From NCBI GenBank assembly GCA_045649545.1, contig JAZRQE010000004.1, positions 1-62,436 on the forward strand: a stretch of DNA of 62,436 nucleotides, written 5' to 3'. Below the pieces are notes generated by a model. The model saw nothing but the letters and a program-made list of their open reading frames with translations. It had not been told where the DNA came from and ran no database searches. This DNA comes from UMGS172 sp045649545 (lineage in GTDB: Bacteria > Bacillota > Clostridia > Oscillospirales > Acutalibacteraceae). The translations under genes were made by a program, and so were the position numbers. Each line of letters starts with the position of its first letter. Position 1 is the first letter of the stretch. Shown in pieces: positions 14,305 to 22,494 of this stretch.

Positions 14305-15747
14305 ATGGCAAACATTTCTGAAAGTGAAATTCGTGAGGTTGTTAACCTTGTTTTAAATAAAATGAAAACAAGCGACACATCTGACTGGGACAGCACACAT
14401 TACGGTCCCAGAAAGTTTGTCGGTGTTTACTCGGATATGAATGACGCTATCGCAGCCGTTCAGGAAGCATACTTAAAGGTACGTGCTATGTCGGTTGAAC
14501 AGCGTGAAGCAATTATTACGGAAATTCGCCGTTTGACCCGTGCTGAAGCTCCCATTATGGCACAGCTCGGCGTCAGCGAAACCGGTATGGGTAAGGTTGA
14601 ACACAAACGTTTAAAGCACATTTTGGTTGCTGACAAGACCCCCGGTACAGAGGACATTATTTCTAACGCTCGCACAGGTGACAACGGTTTAACATTGGTT
14701 GAAATGGCTCCGTTTGGTGTTGTTGGTGCTATTACTCCAAGTACTAACCCGAGCGAAACCGTAATTTGTAACAGTATCGGTATGATTGCCGCAGGTAACG
14801 GTGTTGTATTCAACCCCCACCCTAACGCAATTGCTACTTCTAACTACGCAGTTGACCTTGTAAACCGTGCTTCTAAGACCGCAGGCGGTCCTGAGGTTTT
14901 GGTTTGCTCAATGGTTAAACCTACTTTGGAATCTGCCGCAATTATGCAATCACATCCGTTAGTTCGTTTGCTCGTTTGCACCGGCGGTCCCGGTGTTGTA
15001 AGAGCAGTGCTTTCTTCGGGTAAAAAGGCTATCGGTGCAGGTGCAGGTAACCCACCCGTTATCGTTGACGATACTGCCGATATTCAGAAAGCCGGTAAGG
15101 ACATTATCGACGGTTGTACTTTCGACAACAACCTTCCTTGTATTGCTGAAAAGGAAGTTTTTGCATTCCGTAATATTGCTGACGAGCTTATCTCAGTTAT
15201 GCTTAAGAACGGTGCTTATATGATTACATCTGAGCAGGCTGACGCATTGGCTAAAATCGTTCTTGTTGAAACCAAAGACAAGAAGGGTAACACAAGACTT
15301 GTTGTTAACCGCGACTGTGTTGGTCGCGACGCTAAGGTGTTACTCCAAAAAATTGGTATTAACGTAAGCAATGACATCTGTTGCATTATTTGTGAGACTG
15401 ATTTCAATCACCTCTTCGTTCAGGAAGAGCTTATGATGCCTATTTTACCTATCGTTCGTGTTAACAACATCGAAGAGGCTATCGAGCTTGCTGTTAAGGC
15501 AGAGCATGGCAACCGCCACACTGCTCATATGCATTCCAAGAATATTGACAACCTCTCGGCATTTGCCCGTGCGGTTGAAACAACAATATTCGTTAAGAAT
15601 GCTCCCTCTTATGCAGGTATCGGTTTTGGCGGTGAGGGTCATGCAACCTTCACAATCGCAGGTCCTACCGGTGAGGGTATTACCTCTGCTCGTAGCTTCA
15701 CCCGTCAGCGTCGTTGCGTAATGGCTGACAGCTTCCGTATTATATAA
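14305..15747 (+). CDS. pduP: CoA-acylating aldehyde dehydrogenase (PduP/EutE type) with encapsulation peptide
   Basis: A 480-residue aldehyde dehydrogenase. Residues 1-21 (ISESEIREVVNLVLNKMK) form an amphipathic encapsulation peptide, joined by a short linker to the catalytic fold. The catalytic Cys279 lies in DNNLPCIAEKE; GAITPSTNPSET and GAGAGNPPVIVDD are typical of the CoA-dependent branch. It converts propionaldehyde, NAD+ and CoA to propionyl-CoA and NADH inside the compartment. It starts six bases after ackA. Family length is about 460-480, so it is full length. Confidence 0.95.
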   Translation: MANISESEIREVVNLVLNKMKTSDTSDWDSTHYGPRKFVGVYSDMNDAIAAVQEAYLKVRAMSVEQREAIITEIRRLTRAEAPIMAQLGVSETGMGKVEHKRLKHILVADKTPGTEDIISNARTGDNGLTLVEMAPFGVVGAITPSTNPSETVICNSIGMIAAGNGVVFNPHPNAIATSNYAVDLVNRASKTAGGPEVLVCSMVKPTLESAAIMQSHPLVRLLVCTGGPGVVRAVLSSGKKAIGAGAGNPPVIVDDTADIQKAGKDIIDGCTFDNNLPCIAEKEVFAFRNIADELISVMLKNGAYMITSEQADALAKIVLVETKDKKGNTRLVVNRDCVGRDAKVLLQKIGINVSNDICCIICETDFNHLFVQEELMMPILPIVRVNNIEEAIELAVKAEHGNRHTAHMHSKNIDNLSAFARAVETTIFVKNAPSYAGIGFGGEGHATFTIAGPTGEGITSARSFTRQRRCVMADSFRII

Positions 15748-15759
15748 GAGGTGTGAATT

Positions 15760-16410
15760 ATGGCTTATGATGAAAAATTAGTTGCCGAGATAGTTAACCG
15801 AGTTATGGCTCAATGCTCGAGCGGTTCTTCTTCGGCTAACGATACAGTTCCGGTTGGCGTTTCTAACCGTCACATTCACTTAAGTGCTGAAGATTTGGAA
15901 ACCCTTTTCGGCAAAGGCTATGAGCTTACACCTATTAAGGATTTGTCACAGCCCGGACAGTTTGCCTGCAAGGAGCAGTTAACCATTATCGGTCCCTCGC
16001 TTCGTCCTATTGAGGGTGTAAGAGTTTTGGGACCTGTACGCAAAGAATCTCAGGTTGAAATTTCACGTACTGATTCTTTTACATTAAAGGTTAAGCCTCC
16101 TGTACGTGAGTCGGGTGACATTAAAGGCTCTGCACCTATTACTATCGTCGGACCGAAAGGTATTGTAACCTTAAAAGAGGGTTGCATTATTGCTAACCGC
16201 CACATTCATATGAGTGATGAGGAAGGCAAAATCTTTGGACTTAATGACGGCGATTATGTCACTGTTGAAATTGACGGTGAGCGTAGAACCACCTTCTACG
16301 ATGTTCAGGTTCGCGTTAACAAAGCATTCCGCTTAGAGATGCACATTGACACCGACGATGCTAATGCCGCAGGTATTGGCAATGGTTTCAAGGTAAAAAT
16401 TGTAAAATAG
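15760..16410 (+). CDS. pduL: Phosphate propanoyltransferase PduL with encapsulation peptide
   Basis: A 216-residue PduL-type phosphotransacylase. The N-terminal 20 residues (KLVAEIVNRVMAQCS) are an encapsulation peptide closely similar to the C-terminus of the aldolase. Two zinc-binding repeats each carry NRHIH (VSNRHIHLS and ANRHIHMS), the defining motif. It turns propionyl-CoA and phosphate into propionyl-phosphate and recycles CoA inside the shell, feeding AckA. GAGGTG precedes the start. Confidence 0.96.
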   Translation: MAYDEKLVAEIVNRVMAQCSSGSSSANDTVPVGVSNRHIHLSAEDLETLFGKGYELTPIKDLSQPGQFACKEQLTIIGPSLRPIEGVRVLGPVRKESQVEISRTDSFTLKVKPPVRESGDIKGSAPITIVGPKGIVTLKEGCIIANRHIHMSDEEGKIFGLNDGDYVTVEIDGERRTTFYDVQVRVNKAFRLEMHIDTDDANAAGIGNGFKVKIVK

Positions 16411-16421
16411 TTGGAAGTTTT

Positions 16422-17555
16422 ATGAATAGATTTAAGATACGCACAGAAGTAAGATTCAATTCAAACGCTCTTGATACTCTTAAAGAGTTTAAGGGTAAAT
16501 CAGCCGTAATTATAACCGATAAGTTTATGATTTCATCGGGAATGATTAATAAAATAACCGATAAAATGGCTGATTATAAAAGCATTTCAATATTTGATGA
16601 GGTAACACCTGACCCTTCGACCTCGCTTATAGCCAAAGGTTTAAAATTCATTATTGAAAACAGCGGTGAAATAATCATTGCTCTTGGCGGTGGCTCTGCA
16701 ATTGATGCCGCAAAGGCTATCGTTTTCATGGGCGAGAAATCGGGAATGGGTGATTTAAAGCTCATTGCTATACCGACAACAAGCGGTACGGGCTCAGAAG
16801 TTACAAAGTTTGCTGTTGTGACCGATGATACCGACCATTTAAAGTATCCTTTGGTTGATGAGGGTATGTTGCCTGACCTTGCTATTCTCGACCCCGAGTT
16901 AGTTTTATCGGCACCTCCTTCTGTTACTGCAGATACGGGTATGGATGTAATCACACACGCATTTGAAGCATTAGTTTCTATAAACGCTAATGATGCATCC
17001 GATGCGTTAGCTGAAAAGGCATTGTTACTTGCTTTTCAATATCTTCCGTATGCTTATAAAGACGGAAAAGATGTTGTGGCAAGAGAAAAAATGCACAGTG
17101 CTTCCTGTCTTGCAGGTATGGCATTTAACGAGGTTGGTCTTGGTATTAACCACGGTATTGCTCATGCACTTGGTGCAAAATTCCACATTCCCCACGGTCG
17201 TGCCAACGCAATGCTTTTGCCCCACGTAATTAGATTCAACTCACACTTGCGTGCATGTTTCGGTTCAGAACCGTGCGAAGCAGCAAAACGTTATGCTGAT
17301 ATTTCAAGGAAATTGAGTCTGCCCCATGATAACGTGCGTATTGCTGTTGAAAGCCTTATAGACGAGGTTAAATATATGCTTCGCCGTATGGAAATTCCGG
17401 CAACCTTGTGGGATGCAGGAATCAGCAAGGCTGATTTTGAAAGAGAAAAACAAAACATTATTAATGCCGCTCTTGATGATTTGTGCACAGCATCAAATCC
17501 CCGTGAAATAAACGAGGAAGCAATTGAACTTCTTTTAAGCAAAATTGCTCCGTAA
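16422..17555 (+). CDS. pduQ: Iron-containing alcohol dehydrogenase (PduQ/EutG type)
   Basis: A 377-residue group III alcohol dehydrogenase: the nucleotide motif GGGSAIDAAKA, TTSGTGSEVT, and the iron-binding histidines in GINHGIAHALG and HIPHGRANA. It would reduce propionaldehyde (or lactaldehyde) with NADH, regenerating NAD+ for the aldehyde dehydrogenase. No encapsulation peptide is visible at the N-terminus, unlike the zinc dehydrogenase earlier in the operon, so it may be recruited by another partner or work outside. It is the last gene of the operon, followed by a terminator. Confidence 0.92.
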   Translation: MNRFKIRTEVRFNSNALDTLKEFKGKSAVIITDKFMISSGMINKITDKMADYKSISIFDEVTPDPSTSLIAKGLKFIIENSGEIIIALGGGSAIDAAKAIVFMGEKSGMGDLKLIAIPTTSGTGSEVTKFAVVTDDTDHLKYPLVDEGMLPDLAILDPELVLSAPPSVTADTGMDVITHAFEALVSINANDASDALAEKALLLAFQYLPYAYKDGKDVVAREKMHSASCLAGMAFNEVGLGINHGIAHALGAKFHIPHGRANAMLLPHVIRFNSHLRACFGSEPCEAAKRYADISRKLSLPHDNVRIAVESLIDEVKYMLRRMEIPATLWDAGISKADFEREKQNIINAALDDLCTASNPREINEEAIELLLSKIAP

Positions 17556-17584
17556 TTGAATATCAATTAATAAGTTTTAAAAAA

Positions 17585-17614
17585 GCAGTCGCCTAACGGC
17601 GACTTCTTTTTTTG
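17585..17614 (+). terminator. Terminator of the microcompartment operon
   Basis: The stem AGTCGCC / GGCGACT with a TAAC loop is followed by CTTTTTTT. It separates the operon from the AraC gene, which has its own promoter. Confidence 0.85.
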
Positions 17615-17623
17615 ATATTTCTA

Positions 17624-17653
17624 TTGACAATTGGATAGTAGCCGTGTTATAAT
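17624..17653 (+). promoter_or_regulatory. Promoter of the AraC-family gene
   Basis: A perfect -35 TTGACA (17624-17629), an 18-base spacer and a perfect -10 TATAAT (17648-17653) lie directly after the operon terminator. Confidence 0.8.
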
Positions 17654-17728
17654 ACCACTGAACCATAAGTATATATTAATATTATTTATTCAATTTACAT
17701 TCGTTTTTAGTTCAAGGCGGTGAAGAAA

Positions 17729-18622
17729 ATGGTTGATAATTCTGTTAAAATAGTATCTGTATCCAATAGTGTCGAAGGTTTTAGTATGGTAGATAATACT
17801 AACTGTTGGTATCTACTGTATTTACATAACGGAAGTATTACAGTTACGCTGAACAGTTCTGTCTATCTGCTTTCGCCCGAAAACTTGCTACTCATTTCCC
17901 CTGACGATTTCTATTATATCGACGAAAATAGCGCTGCACATTACACCGCTATACAATTCAAATTGGGTGATTTATATGATTTTAGTTCAACAGATAAAAT
18001 CTTTGAATTAGATGTATCTCTTATTGAATTAGTAACTGTTTTACTTGCTGAAAATGACCCAACACAGAGAGAATTAATGCTTAAACTATTGTTAAACCAA
18101 TGCAGTAAACTTAACTCTAATGCACTAATGCTCAATAACGAAAAAACTCGCGTATTCTCAAAAGCTGTAAATATTATGGAAAGATATATCGCGTCCTCTA
18201 TTACTGTCGATGAATTGGCCGATATGTTGCGGGTTAGCCTTTCAGGTTTAAAACGTATCTTTTGGAAATATACCGGCATTGGCGTTCACGAGTATTATCT
18301 GATGTTAAAAATCAATAAAGCAAAAGAACTGTTGCTTTCGGGATACAGTATTACCCGTACTGCAAAAGTGCTACAGTTTTCAAGCCAGCCTTACTTTTCT
18401 ACTACTTTCAAACGTGTAACCCGTATCTCAGCAAAAGCATTTTCAAAAGGTAATTTCGCCGTTACTGAAAACCGTAAGAACAAAACAATTAAATCCAGCA
18501 AAAAACGCACCGTCACTCGTTCCTTGCCTAAGCGTCAACCCCAACAACCTACCACGACTCAACCTGCAAATACCCCTGCTCCCGCTACCCGCCGTTCCGA
18601 TTTACCGGATTATTTGTTATAG
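17729..18622 (+). CDS. AraC-family transcriptional regulator with disordered C-terminal tail
   Basis: A 297-residue regulator. Residues about 10-100 form a cupin-like sensor (WYLLYLHNGSITVTLNSSVY, LLISPDDFYY). Residues about 145-245 hold the two helix-turn-helix motifs (SSITVDELADMLRVSLSGLKRIF; ARTAK-like RTAKVLQFSSQPYFSTTFKR). The final ~55 residues are basic and Pro/Thr/Gln-rich, unusual for the family. The ATG at 17729 lies eight bases after AAGGCGG. By position it may activate the microcompartment operon or the sugar uptake genes; the ligand is unknown. Confidence 0.82.
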   Translation: MVDNSVKIVSVSNSVEGFSMVDNTNCWYLLYLHNGSITVTLNSSVYLLSPENLLLISPDDFYYIDENSAAHYTAIQFKLGDLYDFSSTDKIFELDVSLIELVTVLLAENDPTQRELMLKLLLNQCSKLNSNALMLNNEKTRVFSKAVNIMERYIASSITVDELADMLRVSLSGLKRIFWKYTGIGVHEYYLMLKINKAKELLLSGYSITRTAKVLQFSSQPYFSTTFKRVTRISAKAFSKGNFAVTENRKNKTIKSSKKRTVTRSLPKRQPQQPTTTQPANTPAPATRRSDLPDYLL

Positions 18623-18633
18623 TATTTGTAAAT

Positions 18634-18666
18634 AAAAAACAGACACCCTACCGGGTGTCTGTTTTT
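18634..18666. terminator. Bidirectional terminator between convergent genes
   Basis: A-tract, ACAGACACCC, loop TACC-type, GGGTGTCTGT and T-tract form a symmetric terminator serving the AraC gene (+) and the fusion gene (-). Confidence 0.85.
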
Positions 18667-18690
18667 AGTTTATCTTCAATTAAGATGATA

Positions 18691-20370
18691 TTATCCTAAA
18701 TAGTTGCTCAATTTAAATTTTGCCAGCCTTATATGCTGTCTTGCTACAGTGTAGGAAATTGCAAGCTCGTTATCTTCATAATACTGAACAAACGGATAAA
18801 AACAACTCGTGTGCATTTTTGCTTGAAGCACTACTTCACTTTTTACAATATCCTCTGTGTCAATTTTAACTATTCCAATATGCTCACGGTCAATGGGTGC
18901 GTGAAAAAGATAAAGATTGTCATTGTAGAGTATAAAATCGCCTCTTGACTGACAGTCTTCAATTTCTACCGGAGTTTCCCAAGAATTGTTGAGCAAATCA
19001 TAAGCTGTTAAAAACCCACATTTATTAGTATCCTGCTGACGCACAAAATAATAAACTTTATCGTTCAATACATAAGTGGCGTTTTCCCATTTTGATTCAT
19101 TTATAAATTCAGGCTGTGAAACGTATTCCCAAGTGACAAGGTCATCGCTTTTTATAATGCAGTTAAAATCCCCACTGTATGTACCCGTATAGTAATAGGT
19201 TTTACCGTTTTCAATACGTGATGACATCTTCTGCATAATACCTATGTCGGAATACATTCTTTTGCACGGTATATCATTTTCTGCAAGTGCTGATTTTATT
19301 CCGCTTACTGAGAAATCGTTTACTATATCGCCAACCTTAAATCTGTTTACGCCGATTTTGCCGAGCGTTTTGGTTGAGAGTGTAAACGGACAATAAAAGC
19401 GGTAATAGTTATCTTCTGTCCGTGCGGTCCACATAATGTATATGGTGTCGCTGTCCTTTTGCATCAGTATAGTATCGTAAACCATATCAATTGTCTTTTC
19501 GCCAACCTTGTCACCAGTCGTTTGCAAATCGATAAAGGTCTTATTATCTATATCATCAACCGGTGCAAACACAAGACGTGCAGTCTGGTTTTTAGGGTCT
19601 TCCGATGGCTCTTTGGTGTTAGCGTAATAGGTCATATAAACCGTATTGTCTACAACGATAAAGGTTGAAACGTGTGCCATTTTGTCGCCCGGTTTTTCAA
19701 AGTCGGAAACGAAACGCTCGGTAATCTCGCCGGCAAAGGCGTCGCCCTTTTTGATTGCTTCCTTATGAACGTCAGCGGTGATGGTCCTTGCAACCTCGCT
19801 GATAGGTGAACCGGGGGTTATTTTAAGTTCCTTTGAAGTTTTAAAATCTTCAGAAAACGCGTTATTCATTTCAACTTTCCTCTCTTTAATAAGAGATAAT
19901 ATAATAGAGGTTATTACAATGGCCTCATTTATAATACCGACATACGAACCTACAAAAAAATCATAAATTGCAAACGAAAGTGACGCAGGCAAAGTAATAA
20001 TTTTAGTGAGTTTTGGCTTACTAACCCACAGAGAAACAGTAGCAAGCGTGGATGCTGCGATAGGCAATATATTAAAGGCGGAACGGAACGTAGATATACC
20101 CAATCCCCAATTTGTTAAAACAAATAAAACAGGCCAAAAAATGCTGCTTGCCCACTTTTTACTTGTTCGATTCATAAAAATAAGTTCTCTGAATATGCCA
20201 ACTCCGTTAGGTATCATTCCTGCTGTACCGCCAAGGCACAAATAATGTATCACCCAGCAAATATCGGCTGAAAGTTTTGCCATTATGAGCTTTTTGCGAT
20301 TTCTCTGCTGATAAACCACAAAAAGCGAAAGCATAGCACCAAGACCAAAAATTTGTGCGATTATTTTCAT
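18691..20370 (-). CDS. YgjV-like membrane domain fused to a glycosidase-like beta-propeller protein
   Basis: A 559-residue frame. Residues 1-167 have about five hydrophobic segments and resemble the Imp/YgjV inner-membrane family (YQQRNRKKLIMAKLSADICW). Residues 168-559 are hydrophilic with repeated strand-rich units (DNTVYMTYYANTKEPSEDP, GKTYYYTGTYSGDF), resembling sialidase/GH43-like beta-propellers; no secretion signal precedes this part and no catalytic residues could be assigned. Met168 (codon at 19867-19869) is preceded by AGAGGAAAG, so the propeller may also be made as a separate 392-residue soluble protein. True fusion and translationally distinct products are both possible. Confidence 0.65.
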   Translation of the reverse strand: MKIIAQIFGLGAMLSLFVVYQQRNRKKLIMAKLSADICWVIHYLCLGGTAGMIPNGVGIFRELIFMNRTSKKWASSIFWPVLFVLTNWGLGISTFRSAFNILPIAASTLATVSLWVSKPKLTKIITLPASLSFAIYDFFVGSYVGIINEAIVITSIILSLIKERKVEMNNAFSEDFKTSKELKITPGSPISEVARTITADVHKEAIKKGDAFAGEITERFVSDFEKPGDKMAHVSTFIVVDNTVYMTYYANTKEPSEDPKNQTARLVFAPVDDIDNKTFIDLQTTGDKVGEKTIDMVYDTILMQKDSDTIYIMWTARTEDNYYRFYCPFTLSTKTLGKIGVNRFKVGDIVNDFSVSGIKSALAENDIPCKRMYSDIGIMQKMSSRIENGKTYYYTGTYSGDFNCIIKSDDLVTWEYVSQPEFINESKWENATYVLNDKVYYFVRQQDTNKCGFLTAYDLLNNSWETPVEIEDCQSRGDFILYNDNLYLFHAPIDREHIGIVKIDTEDIVKSEVVLQAKMHTSCFYPFVQYYEDNELAISYTVARQHIRLAKFKLSNYLG

Positions 20371-20399
20371 ATTCTCACCTTACAAAAACTTAATAGCCA

Positions 20400-21155
20400 C
20401 TATATAGCATTATCATTTAACAAATAATGAAGCATTTTTTCGGGATTGTTTAAAAAGTATTTGGTTGTTTGAAAATGTTCGGTATCCTGATAATTTACAC
20501 TCTTAATTCCGTCTTGTGAAAACTCTAAAATTTCAGCGTTTGGGAAAGCCATTAAAATCGGCGAATGGGTTGCGATTATAAATTGCGAATTTTTTTTTAC
20601 TAACTTATCAATTTCAGCAATTAATGTAAGTAACTTCATAGGTGATAACGCGGCTTCCGGCTCGTCTAATATATAAAGTCCGTTGCCGAAAAAACGGTTT
20701 TGAACAATTGATAAAAAACTTTCGCCGTGAGATTGGTTATGTAAAGATACGCCGCCATACCCACCTATTATGGGCGCGTCAAACGACGGAAGTTTATCCA
20801 TATCATCAATATTAGTGGCAACATTATAAAGACTTTCTGCACGAAGAAAAAAGCCATCCTTTGCAAAACCTTTTTTACCGACTTTAATGTGTTTAAACAA
20901 TTCCGAATGGGTTGCATTGGTGGAAAAAGTAAAATTTCTCGACCCACCCTCTGCATTAAATCCGTATGCTACCGCAATAGCCTCCAACAATGTGGACTTT
21001 CCTGTTCCGTTTTCACCAACAAAAAAAGTCACATTTGAAGAAAAAGTTAATTGTTTTTCTTTTGACAGAAACTTAATAACCGGTAAATCGTTAAGATAAG
21101 AATTTTCGTCTAAATTATTATGGAATACAATATCGCTTATGTATTTGTTCGACAT
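20400..21155 (-). CDS. AAA-type ATPase (RecF/ABC-like single ATPase)
   Basis: A 251-residue ATPase: Walker A FVGENGTGKSTLLEAIA, an ABC-like signature NQSHGESFL, Walker B GLYILDEPEAALS and the switch histidine IIATHSPIL. It has no membrane domain and no substrate-binding partner nearby. Short proteins of this kind occur widely, sometimes as parts of defence or repair systems, but nothing here shows which. The ATG at 21155 follows AGAGGTG; the frame could extend 13 codons further without a ribosome site. Confidence 0.8.
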   Translation of the reverse strand: MSNKYISDIVFHNNLDENSYLNDLPVIKFLSKEKQLTFSSNVTFFVGENGTGKSTLLEAIAVAYGFNAEGGSRNFTFSTNATHSELFKHIKVGKKGFAKDGFFLRAESLYNVATNIDDMDKLPSFDAPIIGGYGGVSLHNQSHGESFLSIVQNRFFGNGLYILDEPEAALSPMKLLTLIAEIDKLVKKNSQFIIATHSPILMAFPNAEILEFSQDGIKSVNYQDTEHFQTTKYFLNNPEKMLHYLLNDNAI

Positions 21156-21192
21156 ATTCTCACCTCTTGTTTCCATTATACCGCTAATAATC

Positions 21193-21221
21193 AAAAAAGC
21201 AAGGTTTCACCTTGCTTTTTT
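21193..21221 (-). terminator. Terminator-like hairpin between the lipoprotein and ATPase genes
   Basis: AAAAAAGCAAGG, loop TTTCA and CCTTGCTTTTTT form a near-perfect stem with runs of A and T on both sides, able to stop transcription in either direction. It lies between the lipoprotein stop and the ATPase start on the minus strand. Confidence 0.75.
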
Positions 21222-21250
21222 ACTGCTCATTATTACAAATTTTCGAACCT

Positions 21251-21742
21251 CTAAAATTCAACTTCCTTTAAACAAACCGAGCCGTCGTTCATATTGCATT
21301 GAATACCAAAATATCTTATTTGTCCGTTTTTGTCTTTATAAGATACTGCTCTGTTAAGCGTCGCGTCATTAAGATAAGTGTGGAAAATATAAGCATCGCC
21401 GATTTTGGGAGATTCTGCTTGGTAAAGCGTTTTTCCAACTCTTAAAGTATCCGATTCGTCCAGTTCTAAAAACTTAAAACCATTGATTTGCTCGTTTACC
21501 GTTATAACAATTTTCCAATCGGTGTTTATATTATCTGCGTCATAAAAATGAATAAAATCAGTAGCGCTTGAAAGCTGTTCATCTGTTGCAACACTTATCG
21601 AAACGGCTATGCTCGAATTACCGCCGTCAGAATTGTTAGAATTGACAGAGGTTTTGGAGTTTTCGTCGCATGCATAAAGACAAAACGAAAACACAAAAAA
21701 CATCAACACAGTGACAAATGTAATCGCAAAACGTTTTCTCAT
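21251..21742 (-). CDS. Small lipoprotein of unknown function
   Basis: A 163-residue secreted protein. The first 24 residues are a signal peptide with hydrophobic core (FAITFVTVLMFFVFSF) ending in the lipobox LYAC, so Cys25 is the lipid attachment site. A Ser/Asn-rich linker follows (about residues 30-45), then ~115 residues with strand-like pattern (DWKIVITVNEQINGFKFLEL). I do not recognise the family. It is transcribed ahead of the ATPase gene, with a terminator-like hairpin between them. Confidence 0.75.
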   Translation of the reverse strand: MRKRFAITFVTVLMFFVFSFCLYACDENSKTSVNSNNSDGGNSSIAVSISVATDEQLSSATDFIHFYDADNINTDWKIVITVNEQINGFKFLELDESDTLRVGKTLYQAESPKIGDAYIFHTYLNDATLNRAVSYKDKNGQIRYFGIQCNMNDGSVCLKEVEF

Positions 21743-22137
21743 AATAGCACCTACTTTCTTAATTTATCATACCATAAATCACAATCATTTTCAACGAAAA
21801 GAACATCGCCTCCACAAATAATCATTTTATATTATAATTCTTCCGCCATCGGTCGTCGGTTCAAGCTCGACTCTAAATAAGAAAAACCTCGGCATGTAAA
21901 AAACGAATTGAAATAAAACAGTTTTGTAATGCTTGATATATGTTTTCCACTGGAATCACCTCTCAATTTTATTATACTCTTTATAAATAAAAAAGCAAGG
22001 CAAAGCCTTGCAAAATACTTATTCACTATTCACTATTACTTATTAGTTCCAAAAACCTTTTCGGACGGATTTAGTGAAAAGTGAAGAGTGAAAAGTGAAA
22101 AAGTAAAACCTTCCCGAACTTCGTCCGAGAAGGTTTT
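21743..22137. repeat. Gene-free gap with hairpins and short repeats
   Basis: No convincing gene is seen in these 395 bases. They hold: a T-arm-like sequence (GTCGG TTCAAGC TCGAC, 21855-21871) with no other tRNA parts; a hairpin GCAAGGC/GCCTTGC (21995-22011) that on the minus strand runs into a T-tract and acts as a terminator; short direct repeats (ATTCACT, about 22020-22035); and tandem AGTGAAAAGTGA-type repeats (about 22074-22105) inside a large palindrome ending at the tRNA gene. Confidence 0.5.

Positions 22138-22141
<4 letters not shown>
22050..22141 (-). repeat. Large inverted repeat downstream of the initiator tRNA
   Basis: CCAAAAACCTTTTCGGACG (from 22050) is complementary, with one mismatch, to CGTCCGAGAAGGTTTTTGG (ending about 22140). 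The right half also folds alone (AACCTTC/GAAGGTT) and on the minus strand is followed by ACTTTTTC, so it can end the tRNA transcript. The loop holds tandem GTGAAAA-type repeats. Confidence 0.6.
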
Positions 22142-22214
<73 letters not shown>

Positions 22215-22431
22215 ATATATTAAATTTTGCCTTTATTTTGTGGCTGTTTTGTTATTATACACCATTCTGCTTTAAATTGCAAGCACTTTTTTAAAATTGT
22301 TTAAACTTTTCATCGAGCTGTTTCGACATTCAAGTAACACAACTGCTCTTAAATGTGTTTATAGTCTAAAAAATGTCCCTCTTTGCCATCTAAAAACCAC
22401 AACAATGTGGTTAAATGACGGGGTTTTCGAG

Positions 22432-22460
22432 TTGACTTTATATGAAAAGTATAATAAAAT
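22432..22460 (+). promoter_or_regulatory. Promoter of the malic enzyme gene
   Basis: A -35 TTGACT (22432-22437), a 17-base spacer and a -10 TAAAAT (22455-22460) lie 34 bases before the ATG. The 280 bases between the tRNA and the gene otherwise show nothing recognisable. Confidence 0.65.
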
Positions 22461-22494
22461 AAATACAATAAATATTGACTCGGAGCATTTTAAA

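Noticed and set aside
20400..21742. Defence island made of the AAA ATPase and lipoprotein
   Set aside because: No nuclease, methylase, reverse transcriptase or toxin gene is adjacent; a terminator-like hairpin separates the two genes.
21832..22026. 64-codon minus-strand frame
   Set aside because: It overlaps a terminator hairpin and the T-arm-like remnant; no ribosome site or recognisable features.
22297..22494. N-terminal extension of the malic enzyme
   Set aside because: It includes the promoter and is not similar to malic enzymes; the ATG at 22495 gives the normal N-terminus.
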